A DNA stretch of 18,891 nt from contig FR893519.1 of the NCBI GenBank assembly GCA_000434035.1, positions 75,510 to 94,400 on the forward strand, read 5' to 3'. Shown here one piece after another: positions 8,748 through 14,962 of this stretch (positions are counted from its first letter, which is position 1; every line of letters begins with the position of its first letter). A model generated the notes under the pieces. It ran no database searches and was not told where the DNA came from. It saw nothing but the letters and a program-made list of their open reading frames with translations. Origin of the DNA: Clostridium sp. CAG:452 (GTDB lineage: Bacteria > Bacillota > Clostridia > TANB77 > CAG-508). The position numbers and the translations under genes were made by a program.

Positions 8748-10283
8748 CTAGTTATTCCAGTACTTTTTATCTAGACTCCTATATTGTATTGCTTCTGCAA
8801 TATGCTTCACTTTTATATTTTCTTCTTCATCTAAATCTGCAATAGTTCTTGCTACTTTTAAAATTCTGCCATGTGCTCTTGCACTTAACCCCAGCTTCTC
8901 AAATGCATTCTGCATTATAGCTTTTGATTCTTTATCTAATTTACAATACTTGCTTAGTAACTTAGGTGTAAGCTCTGCATTTGAATATATCCCATTCTCT
9001 TTGTATCTTTCTTGTTGAACTTTTCTTGCTTTATTCACTCTTTCTTTTATTTTGTTAGAATTTTCTGTTTCATCTTCTGCTTCTAGTTTTTGATACTTTA
9101 CTGCTGTAACTTCTATTTGTATGTCTATTCTGTCCAAAAGGGGTCCACTTATCTTTCCCATATATCTTTGTATTGCTTGTGGAGAACATGTACACTCTTT
9201 TTCTTTTGACCCATAGAATCCACATGGGCATGGATTCATTGATGCAACAAACATAAAATTACATGGATATGTAAGTGATGCATTTACTCTACTAATACTT
9301 ATTATTCCATCTTCTAATGGTCCTCTTAATACTTCTAATGTGTTTTTATTAAACTCTGGTAGTTCATCTAAAAATAGAACTCCATTATGTGCTAAACTAA
9401 TTTCTCCAGGCTTTGGAATTTTACCTCCTCCGTACCATAGAAGTGCTTGAAATTGTGTGGTGTGGACTTCTAAATGGTCTTATTGTAATTATAGGAGTTT
9501 TTTTATCTAGTACTCCAGCTATACTATGTATTTTTGTAGTTTCTAAAGCTTCTTCAAATGTTAGATCTGGCAATATTGACGGAATTCTTCTTGCCATCAT
9601 TGTTTTCCCGTGAGCCTGGACTTCCTATTAATAAACAGTTGTGTCCGTCCTGCTGCTGCAATTTCCAACGCTCTTTTTATATTTTCTTGTCCTTTTACTT
9701 CATTAAAATCAAACATGCTTTTATTATTTGTTTTAAATAACTTTTCTATATCAACATTACTTTTTTCTATTTTCGAATTTCCATTTAAAAAGTCCACTAC
9801 TTCTCCTAATGTATTGGCTCCGTAAATATCTAACTCATCTACAACAGCTGCCTCTTGCGCATTTTCTTTAGGTAGTATTACTTGTTTTATTCCCAATTTT
9901 TTGGCCTCAATACACATTGGAAGTATTCCATTTACTTTATTTATTTTTCCATCTAATGATAATTCTCCAATAAATGCTATATCTTCCGAAATCTGCCCAA
10001 TCACCCCTGTACACAGTAATATTCCTATTGCAATTGGTAAATCAAATGCGGATCCCTCTTTTTTCGTATCTGCTGGTGCTAAATTTACAATTATTTTTCT
10101 GCTTTGTAACTCATAACCAGAATTCTTTATTGCTGTTCTAACTCTCTCCTTTGCTTCTTTTACGCTTGTGTCTGGAAGTCCTACAATGTCCCATCCTGGA
10201 ATTCCCATAGAAACATCTACTTGCACATAAATAAGACAGCCATCTAACCCTAACAATGACATACTTTTTACTATTGATAACAT
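8748..10283 (-). CDS. comM: ComM/YifB AAA+ ATPase with three +1 shifts at CGG
   Basis: Mg-chelatase-like AAA+ protein; ComM is a branch-migration helicase in natural transformation. It reads as four pieces: 10283-9648, 9646-9611, 9609-9433 and 9431-8748, joined by skipping one plus-strand G at 9647, 9610 and 9432 (a C on the coding strand). The total is 510 aa, the normal length. The N-terminal ChlI-like domain (1-~165) is in piece 1. Walker A GSPGSGKT is made only by joining pieces 2 and 3 at the second shift. Piece 4 carries Walker B VLFLDELPEF, a CPCGFYG...CTC cysteine cluster and the C-terminal lid (GPLLDRIDI, LGLSARAHGRI). Each unshifted frame stops within 3-20 codons. It is first in the comM-dprA-yraN unit. 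Either a pseudogene by conventional decoding, or a gene needing three recoding events. Confidence 0.9.
9430..9432 (-). other. CGG +1 recoding site 3, comM
   Basis: Coding strand reads ATG GTA CGG AGG AGG TAA. Dropping the C (plus-strand G 9432) gives GTA GGA GGA GGT AAA, the conserved GGGK-P loop that follows PHHTISS in this family. Confidence 0.85.
9608..9610 (-). other. CGG +1 recoding site 2, comM Walker A
   Basis: Coding strand reads GGC TCA CGG GAA AAC. Dropping the C (plus-strand G 9610) gives GGC TCA GGG AAA ACA, the G-S-G-K-T of the Walker A loop. Confidence 0.88.
9645..9647 (-). other. CGG +1 recoding site 1, comM
   Basis: Coding strand reads GCA GGA CGG ACA. Dropping the C (plus-strand G 9647) gives GGA GGA CAC AAC, the AAAGGHN that precedes the P-loop in the family. 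The frame remains correct for exactly 12 codons before the next CGG. Confidence 0.85.
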
Positions 10284-10340
10284 ATTTTACCTCTTTGGAA
10301 TTTTTTAAGATTTTGTAAAAACACCTGTTGTAAGTTATTT

Positions 10341-10379
10341 ATCTATTTGAATTTCATAAGAATTGAAATTCAAATAGAT
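10341..10379 (-). promoter_or_regulatory. 15-bp hairpin in the comM leader
   Basis: Perfect 15-bp inverted repeat (10341-10355 and 10365-10379, 9-base loop) between the promoter at 10403-10431 and the comM start. On the comM strand no U-run follows directly, so it looks more like a leader hairpin than a strong terminator; part-time termination of mtnN read-through is possible. Confidence 0.6.
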
Positions 10380-10402
10380 ATTTATGAACTAAATTTATTT
10401 AT

Positions 10403-10431
10403 ATATTACATTAATTTCCATTTTTTGTCAA
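10403..10431 (-). promoter_or_regulatory. Sigma-A promoter of comM-dprA-yraN
   Basis: TTGACA (10426-10431) and TAATAT (10403-10408) with a 17-base spacer. The -35 overlaps the mtnN stop codon. It fits constitutive sigma-A transcription; I saw no obvious ComK-type or CinA-type box. Confidence 0.8.
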
Positions 10432-11111
10432 CATATTTTTTGAATAATTTGTGCGCAATTTTTTGAAGCTAATTTTATAAACTTATCAAAATCAATATGA
10501 TTTTTTCCATTTGGCACATCTGAAATAGATCTTATAACCAAGAATGGGACTCTATTTAAATAGCATACTTGTGCAATTGCTGCTCCTTCCATTTCACAAC
10601 AATCAGCATTAAACTTTTCTTTTATTTTTTCTTTCATGTGTGCATCTGTACAAAATATATCTCCTGATGCAATGATTCCTGTTATAACTTTTATGCCTTG
10701 AATTTTTACATTTTTAAATGTATTTATTAGTTTCTCGTCACATTTAAAAAATCTGCCTGTATCTGTTATATATCCTTTTTCGTGTCCAAATGGAGTAATA
10801 TCAAAATCATGTTGAACAAGTTCTTTTCCTATAACAATGTCACCTATTTCTAAATTATTATTTAATCCCCCTGCTGATCCTACATTAATTATACTCTTTA
10901 CATTAAATTTGTCAGTTAATATTTGTGTAGTTCTTGCTGCATTTACTTTTCCTACTCCACATTTAACTAATACTATATTTTTAGAATTTATCTTTCCTTT
11001 GTAGAAAATCAAGTCATAATGCTTTATTTCTTCAATTTGATTCATTATATTTTTTATAGCTTCAAATTCTTCGATTGTTGCTGTAATTATTCCGATATAT
11101 TGTTGTTCCAT
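10428..11111 (-). CDS. mtnN: MTA/SAH nucleosidase
   Basis: Hydrolyses 5'-methylthioadenosine and S-adenosylhomocysteine to adenine plus the thioribose, in methionine salvage and the activated methyl cycle. The start at 11111 (MEQQYIGII) has AGGAGG seven bases upstream; the in-frame ATG at 11159 adds an unrelated prefix. 227 aa, normal length. Family features in order: ITATIEEFEAI with a catalytic Glu, GVGKVNAA, NVGSAGGL, GDIVIG, CCEMEGAAIAQV, and RSISDVPNG with the catalytic Asp. It lies between the ribosomal cluster terminator and the comM promoter and is probably a single-gene unit. Confidence 0.95.
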   Translation of the reverse strand: MEQQYIGIITATIEEFEAIKNIMNQIEEIKHYDLIFYKGKINSKNIVLVKCGVGKVNAARTTQILTDKFNVKSIINVGSAGGLNNNLEIGDIVIGKELVQHDFDITPFGHEKGYITDTGRFFKCDEKLINTFKNVKIQGIKVITGIIASGDIFCTDAHMKEKIKEKFNADCCEMEGAAIAQVCYLNRVPFLVIRSISDVPNGKNHIDFDKFIKLASKNCAQIIQKIC

Positions 11112-11175
11112 AATATGCCTCCTGAATTTAATTATATTATATAAAACTTTATAATGCAATTAGAAAAAATGAAAA

Positions 11176-11203
11176 AAAGACTGCAATATAAATTGCAATC
11201 TTT
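11176..11203 (-). terminator. Terminator of the ribosomal protein cluster
   Basis: Inverted repeat GATTGCAA / TTGCAGTC (one G-U pair) with A/T flanks extending the stem, followed on the minus strand by a run of seven T. It lies shortly after the rplL stop. Confidence 0.85.
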
Positions 11204-11221
11204 TCTTTATTAGTTATAAAA

Positions 11222-11584
11222 CTAAGCTAATTCAACTGTTGCTCCAGCTTCTTCAAATTTAGCTTTTAATTCTTCAGCTTCGTCTTTAGAAACTCCTTCT
11301 TTTATTGTTTTAGGTGCTCCGTCTACTAAATCTTTAGCTTCTTTTAATCCTAATCCTGTTGCATCTCTTACAACTTTAATTACTGGTATTTTGTTTGCTC
11401 CAGCTTCTTTTAATACAACATCAAAAGATGTTTTTTCTTCTGCTGCTCCTGCAACAGCTCCTGCTGCTGGTGCAGCTGCTGCTACTGCAGATACTCCAAA
11501 TTCTTCTTCTATAGCTTTTACTAAGTCAGCTAATTCTACTACTGTCATTTTTTTGATTTCTTCAATCATTTCTTCTTTATTCAT
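11222..11584 (-). CDS. rplL: Ribosomal protein L7/L12
   Basis: Stalk protein that recruits translation factors to the 50S subunit. 120 aa, typical. N-terminal dimerisation helix (MNKEEMIEEIKKM), Ala/Gly-rich hinge (about 33-50), and C-terminal factor-binding domain (KVVRDATGLGLKEAKDLVDG). Strong AGGAGG site before the start. Last gene of the cluster. Confidence 0.98.
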   Translation of the reverse strand: MNKEEMIEEIKKMTVVELADLVKAIEEEFGVSAVAAAAPAAGAVAGAAEEKTSFDVVLKEAGANKIPVIKVVRDATGLGLKEAKDLVDGAPKTIKEGVSKDEAEELKAKFEEAGATVELA

Positions 11585-11680
11585 TTTATTTCCTCCTATT
11601 TTGTAAGGGTCAAAGCTAGTTTTATGCTTTTTCTCCTTTTTATTTTAGTGGTTGGTCACCACCCTGATATTTGATTTTTA

Positions 11681-12193
11681 CTAAGCGTTTGCTTCTTTTT
11701 GAATTCTAACTTGATCAAGTGCAACTGCAAATTTTGATATAGTTCCAAGTAATGCACCAGCAAGCATTGATAGTAATGTTTCTTTTGATGGTAATTTTGC
11801 AAGTGTTATTATTTCTTCTGCTGTCATAACTTTTCCATCAATTATTCCACCTTTTATTTTATAGAAATCATTATCTTTTGCATATTCATATATTGTTTTA
11901 CATGCATCTAGATAATCACCTTTTCCCATAACAATTGCTGTTGGTCCTTCTAAAAGTTCTTCTAGACCTTCTATTTTGCATTCTTCTAATGCTCTTCTTG
12001 TTATGTTGTTTTTTATAACTTTGTATTCAACGTCTTTTTCTCTTAATTTTGTTCTTAAATCTGTTACGTCTGCAACGCTAATACCTCTGTAATCTGTTAA
12101 AAGAACTACCTTAGCTTCATTTATTTTTGCAGCTAATTCAGATACCTCTTTTTTCTTTTGCTCTATAATTTTTTCGCTAGCCAATTGATTCAC
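11681..12193 (-). CDS. rplJ: Ribosomal protein L10
   Basis: Stalk base that anchors L7/L12 dimers on 23S rRNA. 170 aa with the L10 core (LTDYRGISVADVTDLR, YKVIKNNITRRALEE, GPTAIVM) and a C-terminal helix that binds L7/L12. A GGAGGTG site precedes the start, and a structured leader upstream probably allows autogenous control with rplL. Confidence 0.97.
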   Translation of the reverse strand: MNQLASEKIIEQKKKEVSELAAKINEAKVVLLTDYRGISVADVTDLRTKLREKDVEYKVIKNNITRRALEECKIEGLEELLEGPTAIVMGKGDYLDACKTIYEYAKDNDFYKIKGGIIDGKVMTAEEIITLAKLPSKETLLSMLAGALLGTISKFAVALDQVRIQKEANA

Positions 12194-12221
12194 CTCCCAA
12201 ATTATTTTTGTTATATATTTT

Positions 12222-12340
12222 AAAAATTAAAAACTCTGTTAAATACCTACTCGAGGCATTAACAGAGTTTTATATACTCTTATTTTACCTCGGTAGGGCT
12301 TACTTTTGCCTACTGTCTCTGGTCAAAATTTTATGTGTTG
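12222..12340 (-). promoter_or_regulatory. Ribosomal protein L10 leader with attenuator
   Basis: The rplA-rplJ gap holds, on the minus strand, the AGAGACAGTAGGC then CCTACCGAGG elements of the L10 leader (12288-12297), followed by a 12-bp hairpin (arms 12231-12242 and 12259-12270) and a T-rich run, an intrinsic terminator. The hairpin loop contains CCTCGAGTAGG, nearly complementary to CCTACCGAGG, so the two could pair as an alternative structure. Known role of this family: L10(L12) binds the leader and lowers rplJL expression. Confidence 0.8.
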
Positions 12341-12354
12341 AATCAATAATCATC

Positions 12355-13032
12355 CTATCCTACATATATGCTTGGTCCCATTGTTGTGCTTATTGCAATA
12401 CTTTTAATATATTGTCCTTTTGCTGCTGCTGGTTTTGCTTTTTGGATTGCTTCCATTATTGTTTCATAGTTTTCTAATAATTTTTCGCTTCCAAATGAAA
12501 TTTTACCAAATCCTAAGTGAATAATGTTTGATTTATCTAATCTATATTCTACTTTACCAGATTTAATTTCATTTATTGCTTTTGTTACATCCATAGTTAC
12601 TGTTCCTGATTTTGGGTTTGGCATTAATCCTTTAGGTCCTAATATTTTACCTAATCTTCCTATAACACCCATCATGTCTGGTGTTGCAACTATAACGTCA
12701 TAATCAAACCAATTTTCATTTTGAATTTTTGGAACTAGTTCTTCAGCTCCTACAAAGTCAGCTCCTGCTGCTTCTGCTTCTTTTGCTTTATCACCTTTTG
12801 CGAAAACTAAAACTCTTTGAGTTTTACCTGTACCATTTGGAAGTACAACTGTTCCTCTAACTTGTTGATCAGCTTGTTTTCCATCTACACCTAATTTTAC
12901 GTGTAATTCAACTGTTTCGTCAAATTTTGGTTTTGGCATTTTTTCAAATGCTTCTAATGCTTCTTTTGCATTATAATTTTTTGTGTTATCAATAAGTTTT
13001 TCACACTCTTGATATCTTTTTCCTTTTTTCAT
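12355..13032 (-). CDS. rplA: Ribosomal protein L1
   Basis: 50S L1-stalk protein and translational repressor of its own operon in many bacteria. 225 aa with VELHVKLGVDGKQADQQVRGTV, the GKILGPKGLMPNPKSGT loop and a C-terminal TTMGPSIYVG. AGGAGG six bases before ATG. Separated from rplK by 208 bases holding several hairpins. Confidence 0.97.
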   Translation of the reverse strand: MKKGKRYQECEKLIDNTKNYNAKEALEAFEKMPKPKFDETVELHVKLGVDGKQADQQVRGTVVLPNGTGKTQRVLVFAKGDKAKEAEAAGADFVGAEELVPKIQNENWFDYDVIVATPDMMGVIGRLGKILGPKGLMPNPKSGTVTMDVTKAINEIKSGKVEYRLDKSNIIHLGFGKISFGSEKLLENYETIMEAIQKAKPAAAKGQYIKSIAISTTMGPSIYVG

Positions 13033-13047
13033 TTTATTTCCTCCTTT

Positions 13048-13072
13048 GGTATTACCGGATTTTCATCCTCCC
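13048..13072 (-). promoter_or_regulatory. Possible L1-binding leader site
   Basis: On the minus strand GGGAGGATGAAAATCC is followed by GGTAATACC. It can fold as a GGAT-GAAA-ATCC hairpin and lies just upstream of the rplA ribosome binding site. The GGGAGG/GATGA pairing resembles the target of L1 in 23S rRNA and mRNA leaders. By resemblance only. Confidence 0.4.
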
Positions 13073-13206
13073 AATTAAATTTATATCATTTTTTTGATAC
13101 CTGTTTTTTATTTTTTCTTTTACATCGAATAAATCAAAAGTAGTATATTGCTAGGAAAGCAATTAAAAATTTTTGAAACTATACGCTGTATGTTGAAAAA
13201 ATTTTT

Positions 13207-13235
13207 AAGCAGCTTGACAACGCAAGATGCTGCTT
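13207..13235 (-). terminator. Attenuating hairpin after rplK
   Basis: AAGCAGC (13207-13213) and GCTGCTT (13229-13235) flank a 15-base loop, followed on the minus strand by AAAAATTTTTT. It may reduce transcription between rplK and rplA or mark a processing site. Confidence 0.45.
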
Positions 13236-13240
13236 TTCAT

Positions 13241-13669
13241 TTATTCAGCTACTACTACGCCCATAGACCTAGCAGTACCCATAACCATACTCATTGCTGT
13301 TTCTAAAGAAGCTGCATTTAAGTCTTCCATTTTTGTTTTTGCAATTTCTTCTACTTGTGCTTTTGTTATTGTAGCAACTTTATCTTTATTTGGTTTTCCT
13401 GAACCCTTTTCTATTTTTAATGCTTTTTTTATTAAAACTGCAACTGGTGGTACCTTTGTAATAAATGTAAATGATTTATCTTGGTATACAGTTATTACAA
13501 CTGGTATTATCATACCTGGTTGGTTTGCTGTTTTTTCATTGAATTCTTTTGTGAATTGCATGATATTAATACCTGTTGAACCTAATGCTGGTCCTACTGG
13601 TGGTGCTGGTGTTGCTTTTCCAGCTTCTATTTGCAATTTAACGACATTTGTAATTTCTTTTTCTGCCAT
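13241..13669 (-). CDS. rplK: Ribosomal protein L11
   Basis: GTPase-centre protein of the 50S subunit. 142 aa with the Pro-rich N-terminal PAPPVGPALGSTGINIM and the rRNA-binding C-terminal domain (NAASLETAMSMVMGTARSMG). The start lies 12 bases after the nusG stop with AGGAGG overlapping that stop. Confidence 0.98.
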   Translation of the reverse strand: MAEKEITNVVKLQIEAGKATPAPPVGPALGSTGINIMQFTKEFNEKTANQPGMIIPVVITVYQDKSFTFITKVPPVAVLIKKALKIEKGSGKPNKDKVATITKAQVEEIAKTKMEDLNAASLETAMSMVMGTARSMGVVVAE

Positions 13670-13681
13670 TTTATTTTCCTC

Positions 13682-14215
13682 CTATACTTTTTCTACTTGT
13701 GAGAACTCTAATTCTACTGGAGTTTCTCTTCCAAACATTGAAACCATTACTTTTACTTTATTCTTTTCTTTGTTTATTTCTTGAACTGTTCCTATAAATC
13801 CTGATAAAGGTCCATTTACTACTTTTACAGAATCGTTAACTTCATAATCTACATTTATAATAGTAGTTTCAAATCCCATATTTCTAATTTCTTCATTAGT
13901 CAATGGAATTGGATCTGTTCCTGAACCAACGAATCCTGTTACACCTCTTGTATTTCTAACTATGTACCATGATTCTTCTGTTACTATCATTTTTACTAAA
14001 ACATATCCAGGAAATACTTTTTTAAGGTTTGCTTTTCTTTTTCCATCCTTAATTTCTATTTGTTCTTCCATTGGAACAACTATATCAAAAAAGTAATCTT
14101 CAAGTTCCCTATTTTTTATTGTTTTTTCTAAATCTGTTTTTACTTTGTTTTCATACCCAGAATATGTATGTACAACATACCATCTTGGTTCTAAATTTTC
14201 TTTTATCTGAGACAT
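13682..14215 (-). CDS. nusG: Transcription factor NusG
   Basis: Binds the RNA polymerase clamp; modulates pausing and couples transcription with translation. 177 aa. NGN domain (RWYVVHTYSGYENKV, FPGYVLVKM, VRNTRGVTGFVG) and a C-terminal KOW domain (VKVVNGPLSGFIGTV). The ribosome binding site lies in the last codons of secE, indicating translational coupling. Confidence 0.98.
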   Translation of the reverse strand: MSQIKENLEPRWYVVHTYSGYENKVKTDLEKTIKNRELEDYFFDIVVPMEEQIEIKDGKRKANLKKVFPGYVLVKMIVTEESWYIVRNTRGVTGFVGSGTDPIPLTNEEIRNMGFETTIINVDYEVNDSVKVVNGPLSGFIGTVQEINKEKNKVKVMVSMFGRETPVELEFSQVEKV

Positions 14216-14220
14216 TTATC

Positions 14221-14571
14221 TTAGCCTCCTATTTCCGTTACAGAATTTTCTTGGCTTTCTGCTTCACCTTCTGCACTATTTGTTTCTACATTATTTTGAT
14301 CTGTGTTTGTTTCTATATTGTTTTCAACAACTACTTTTTGTTTAACATTTGATTTTAACTTGTTAATACCTTTTTCATTAATTAAATCAAACACTACATC
14401 TAATACAAAAACAATTGCGGCTGTAATTAACACAATAACTACAACTGCTATTGTATTATTAACAACTTGCTTTGGTGTAGGCCAAATAACTTTTTTTAGT
14501 TCAGCTTTAAAGTCTTTAAAAAAATGTTTTTTATTTTTTAAATCTTTATTTGATTTTGTTTCCTTAGCCAT
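14221..14571 (-). CDS. secE: SecE with an extended polar C-terminal tail
   Basis: Essential small subunit of the SecYEG translocon. The core is typical: an amphipathic segment with FFKDFKAELKKVIWPTPKQV (about 17-36), then one membrane helix (about 40-66). The protein is 116 aa, about twice the Bacillus subtilis SecE, because of a low-complexity Asn/Glu/Thr-rich tail (about 80-116). By family topology the tail would face outside the membrane. Its last codons form the nusG ribosome binding site. Confidence 0.95.
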   Translation of the reverse strand: MAKETKSNKDLKNKKHFFKDFKAELKKVIWPTPKQVVNNTIAVVVIVLITAAIVFVLDVVFDLINEKGINKLKSNVKQKVVVENNIETNTDQNNVETNSAEGEAESQENSVTEIGG

Positions 14572-14629
14572 TTTATTCCTCCTATTTTGTAAGGGGACGC
14601 ATTATTTTATAAATTAATGCTTACACTCT

Positions 14630-14794
14630 TTATTTTGTTTCTTTATGTGTTGTTCTTTTTTTGCAATATTTGCAATATTTAGCAACTTCTAGTCTATCTG
14701 TATTGTTTCTTTTATTTTTACTTGTTGTGTAATTTCTTCTTTTACATTCTGTACATTCTAATGTTATATTTTCTCTTGGTCCTTTTGCAGCCAT
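14630..14794 (-). CDS. rpmG: Ribosomal protein L33 (zinc-ribbon type)
   Basis: 54 aa; a short gene read directly from the minus strand. It starts MAAKGPRENITLECTECK and has the CxxC pairs C14/C17 and C41/C44 of zinc-binding L33 proteins, with a basic middle. A GGAGGTGGAG site precedes ATG. First gene of the cluster, before secE, as in many Firmicutes. Confidence 0.95.
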   Translation of the reverse strand: MAAKGPRENITLECTECKRRNYTTSKNKRNNTDRLEVAKYCKYCKKRTTHKETK

Positions 14795-14845
14795 TTTAGC
14801 TCCACCTCCAACTTTGTTCTGCGGGTTTTTAACGATGCGTTTTTT

Positions 14846-14875
14846 AAGCTATGCTCCCATTTAGAAACATAGCTT
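14846..14875 (-). promoter_or_regulatory. Hairpin at the 5' end of the rpmG transcript
   Basis: AAGCTATG and CATAGCTT form an 8-bp stem almost exactly at the predicted transcript start. A hairpin this close to the 5' end often protects mRNA from 5'-dependent decay; that role is inferred. Confidence 0.55.
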
Positions 14876-14879
14876 ATAT

Positions 14880-14908
14880 AATTTATCATATTTCATTAGA
14901 TTTGTCAA
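14880..14908 (-). promoter_or_regulatory. Sigma-A promoter of the rpmG-rplL cluster
   Basis: TTGACA (14903-14908) and TAAATT (14880-14885) with a 17-base spacer. Only clear promoter found upstream of rpmG. Confidence 0.8.
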
Positions 14909-14962
14909 CGTTTTTACCGATTTTTTTTGTAATTACTTTTACTTTTTTTATTTTGCTAATTT

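Noticed and set aside
8748..10283. Random sequencing indels as the cause of the broken comM, comEC and flavin reductase
   Set aside because: All six events are one extra C directly before an in-frame GGR codon, none is in a homopolymer run, and no other indel is needed anywhere in the window. A systematic artefact inserting C before GG remains possible and is stated as the main test.
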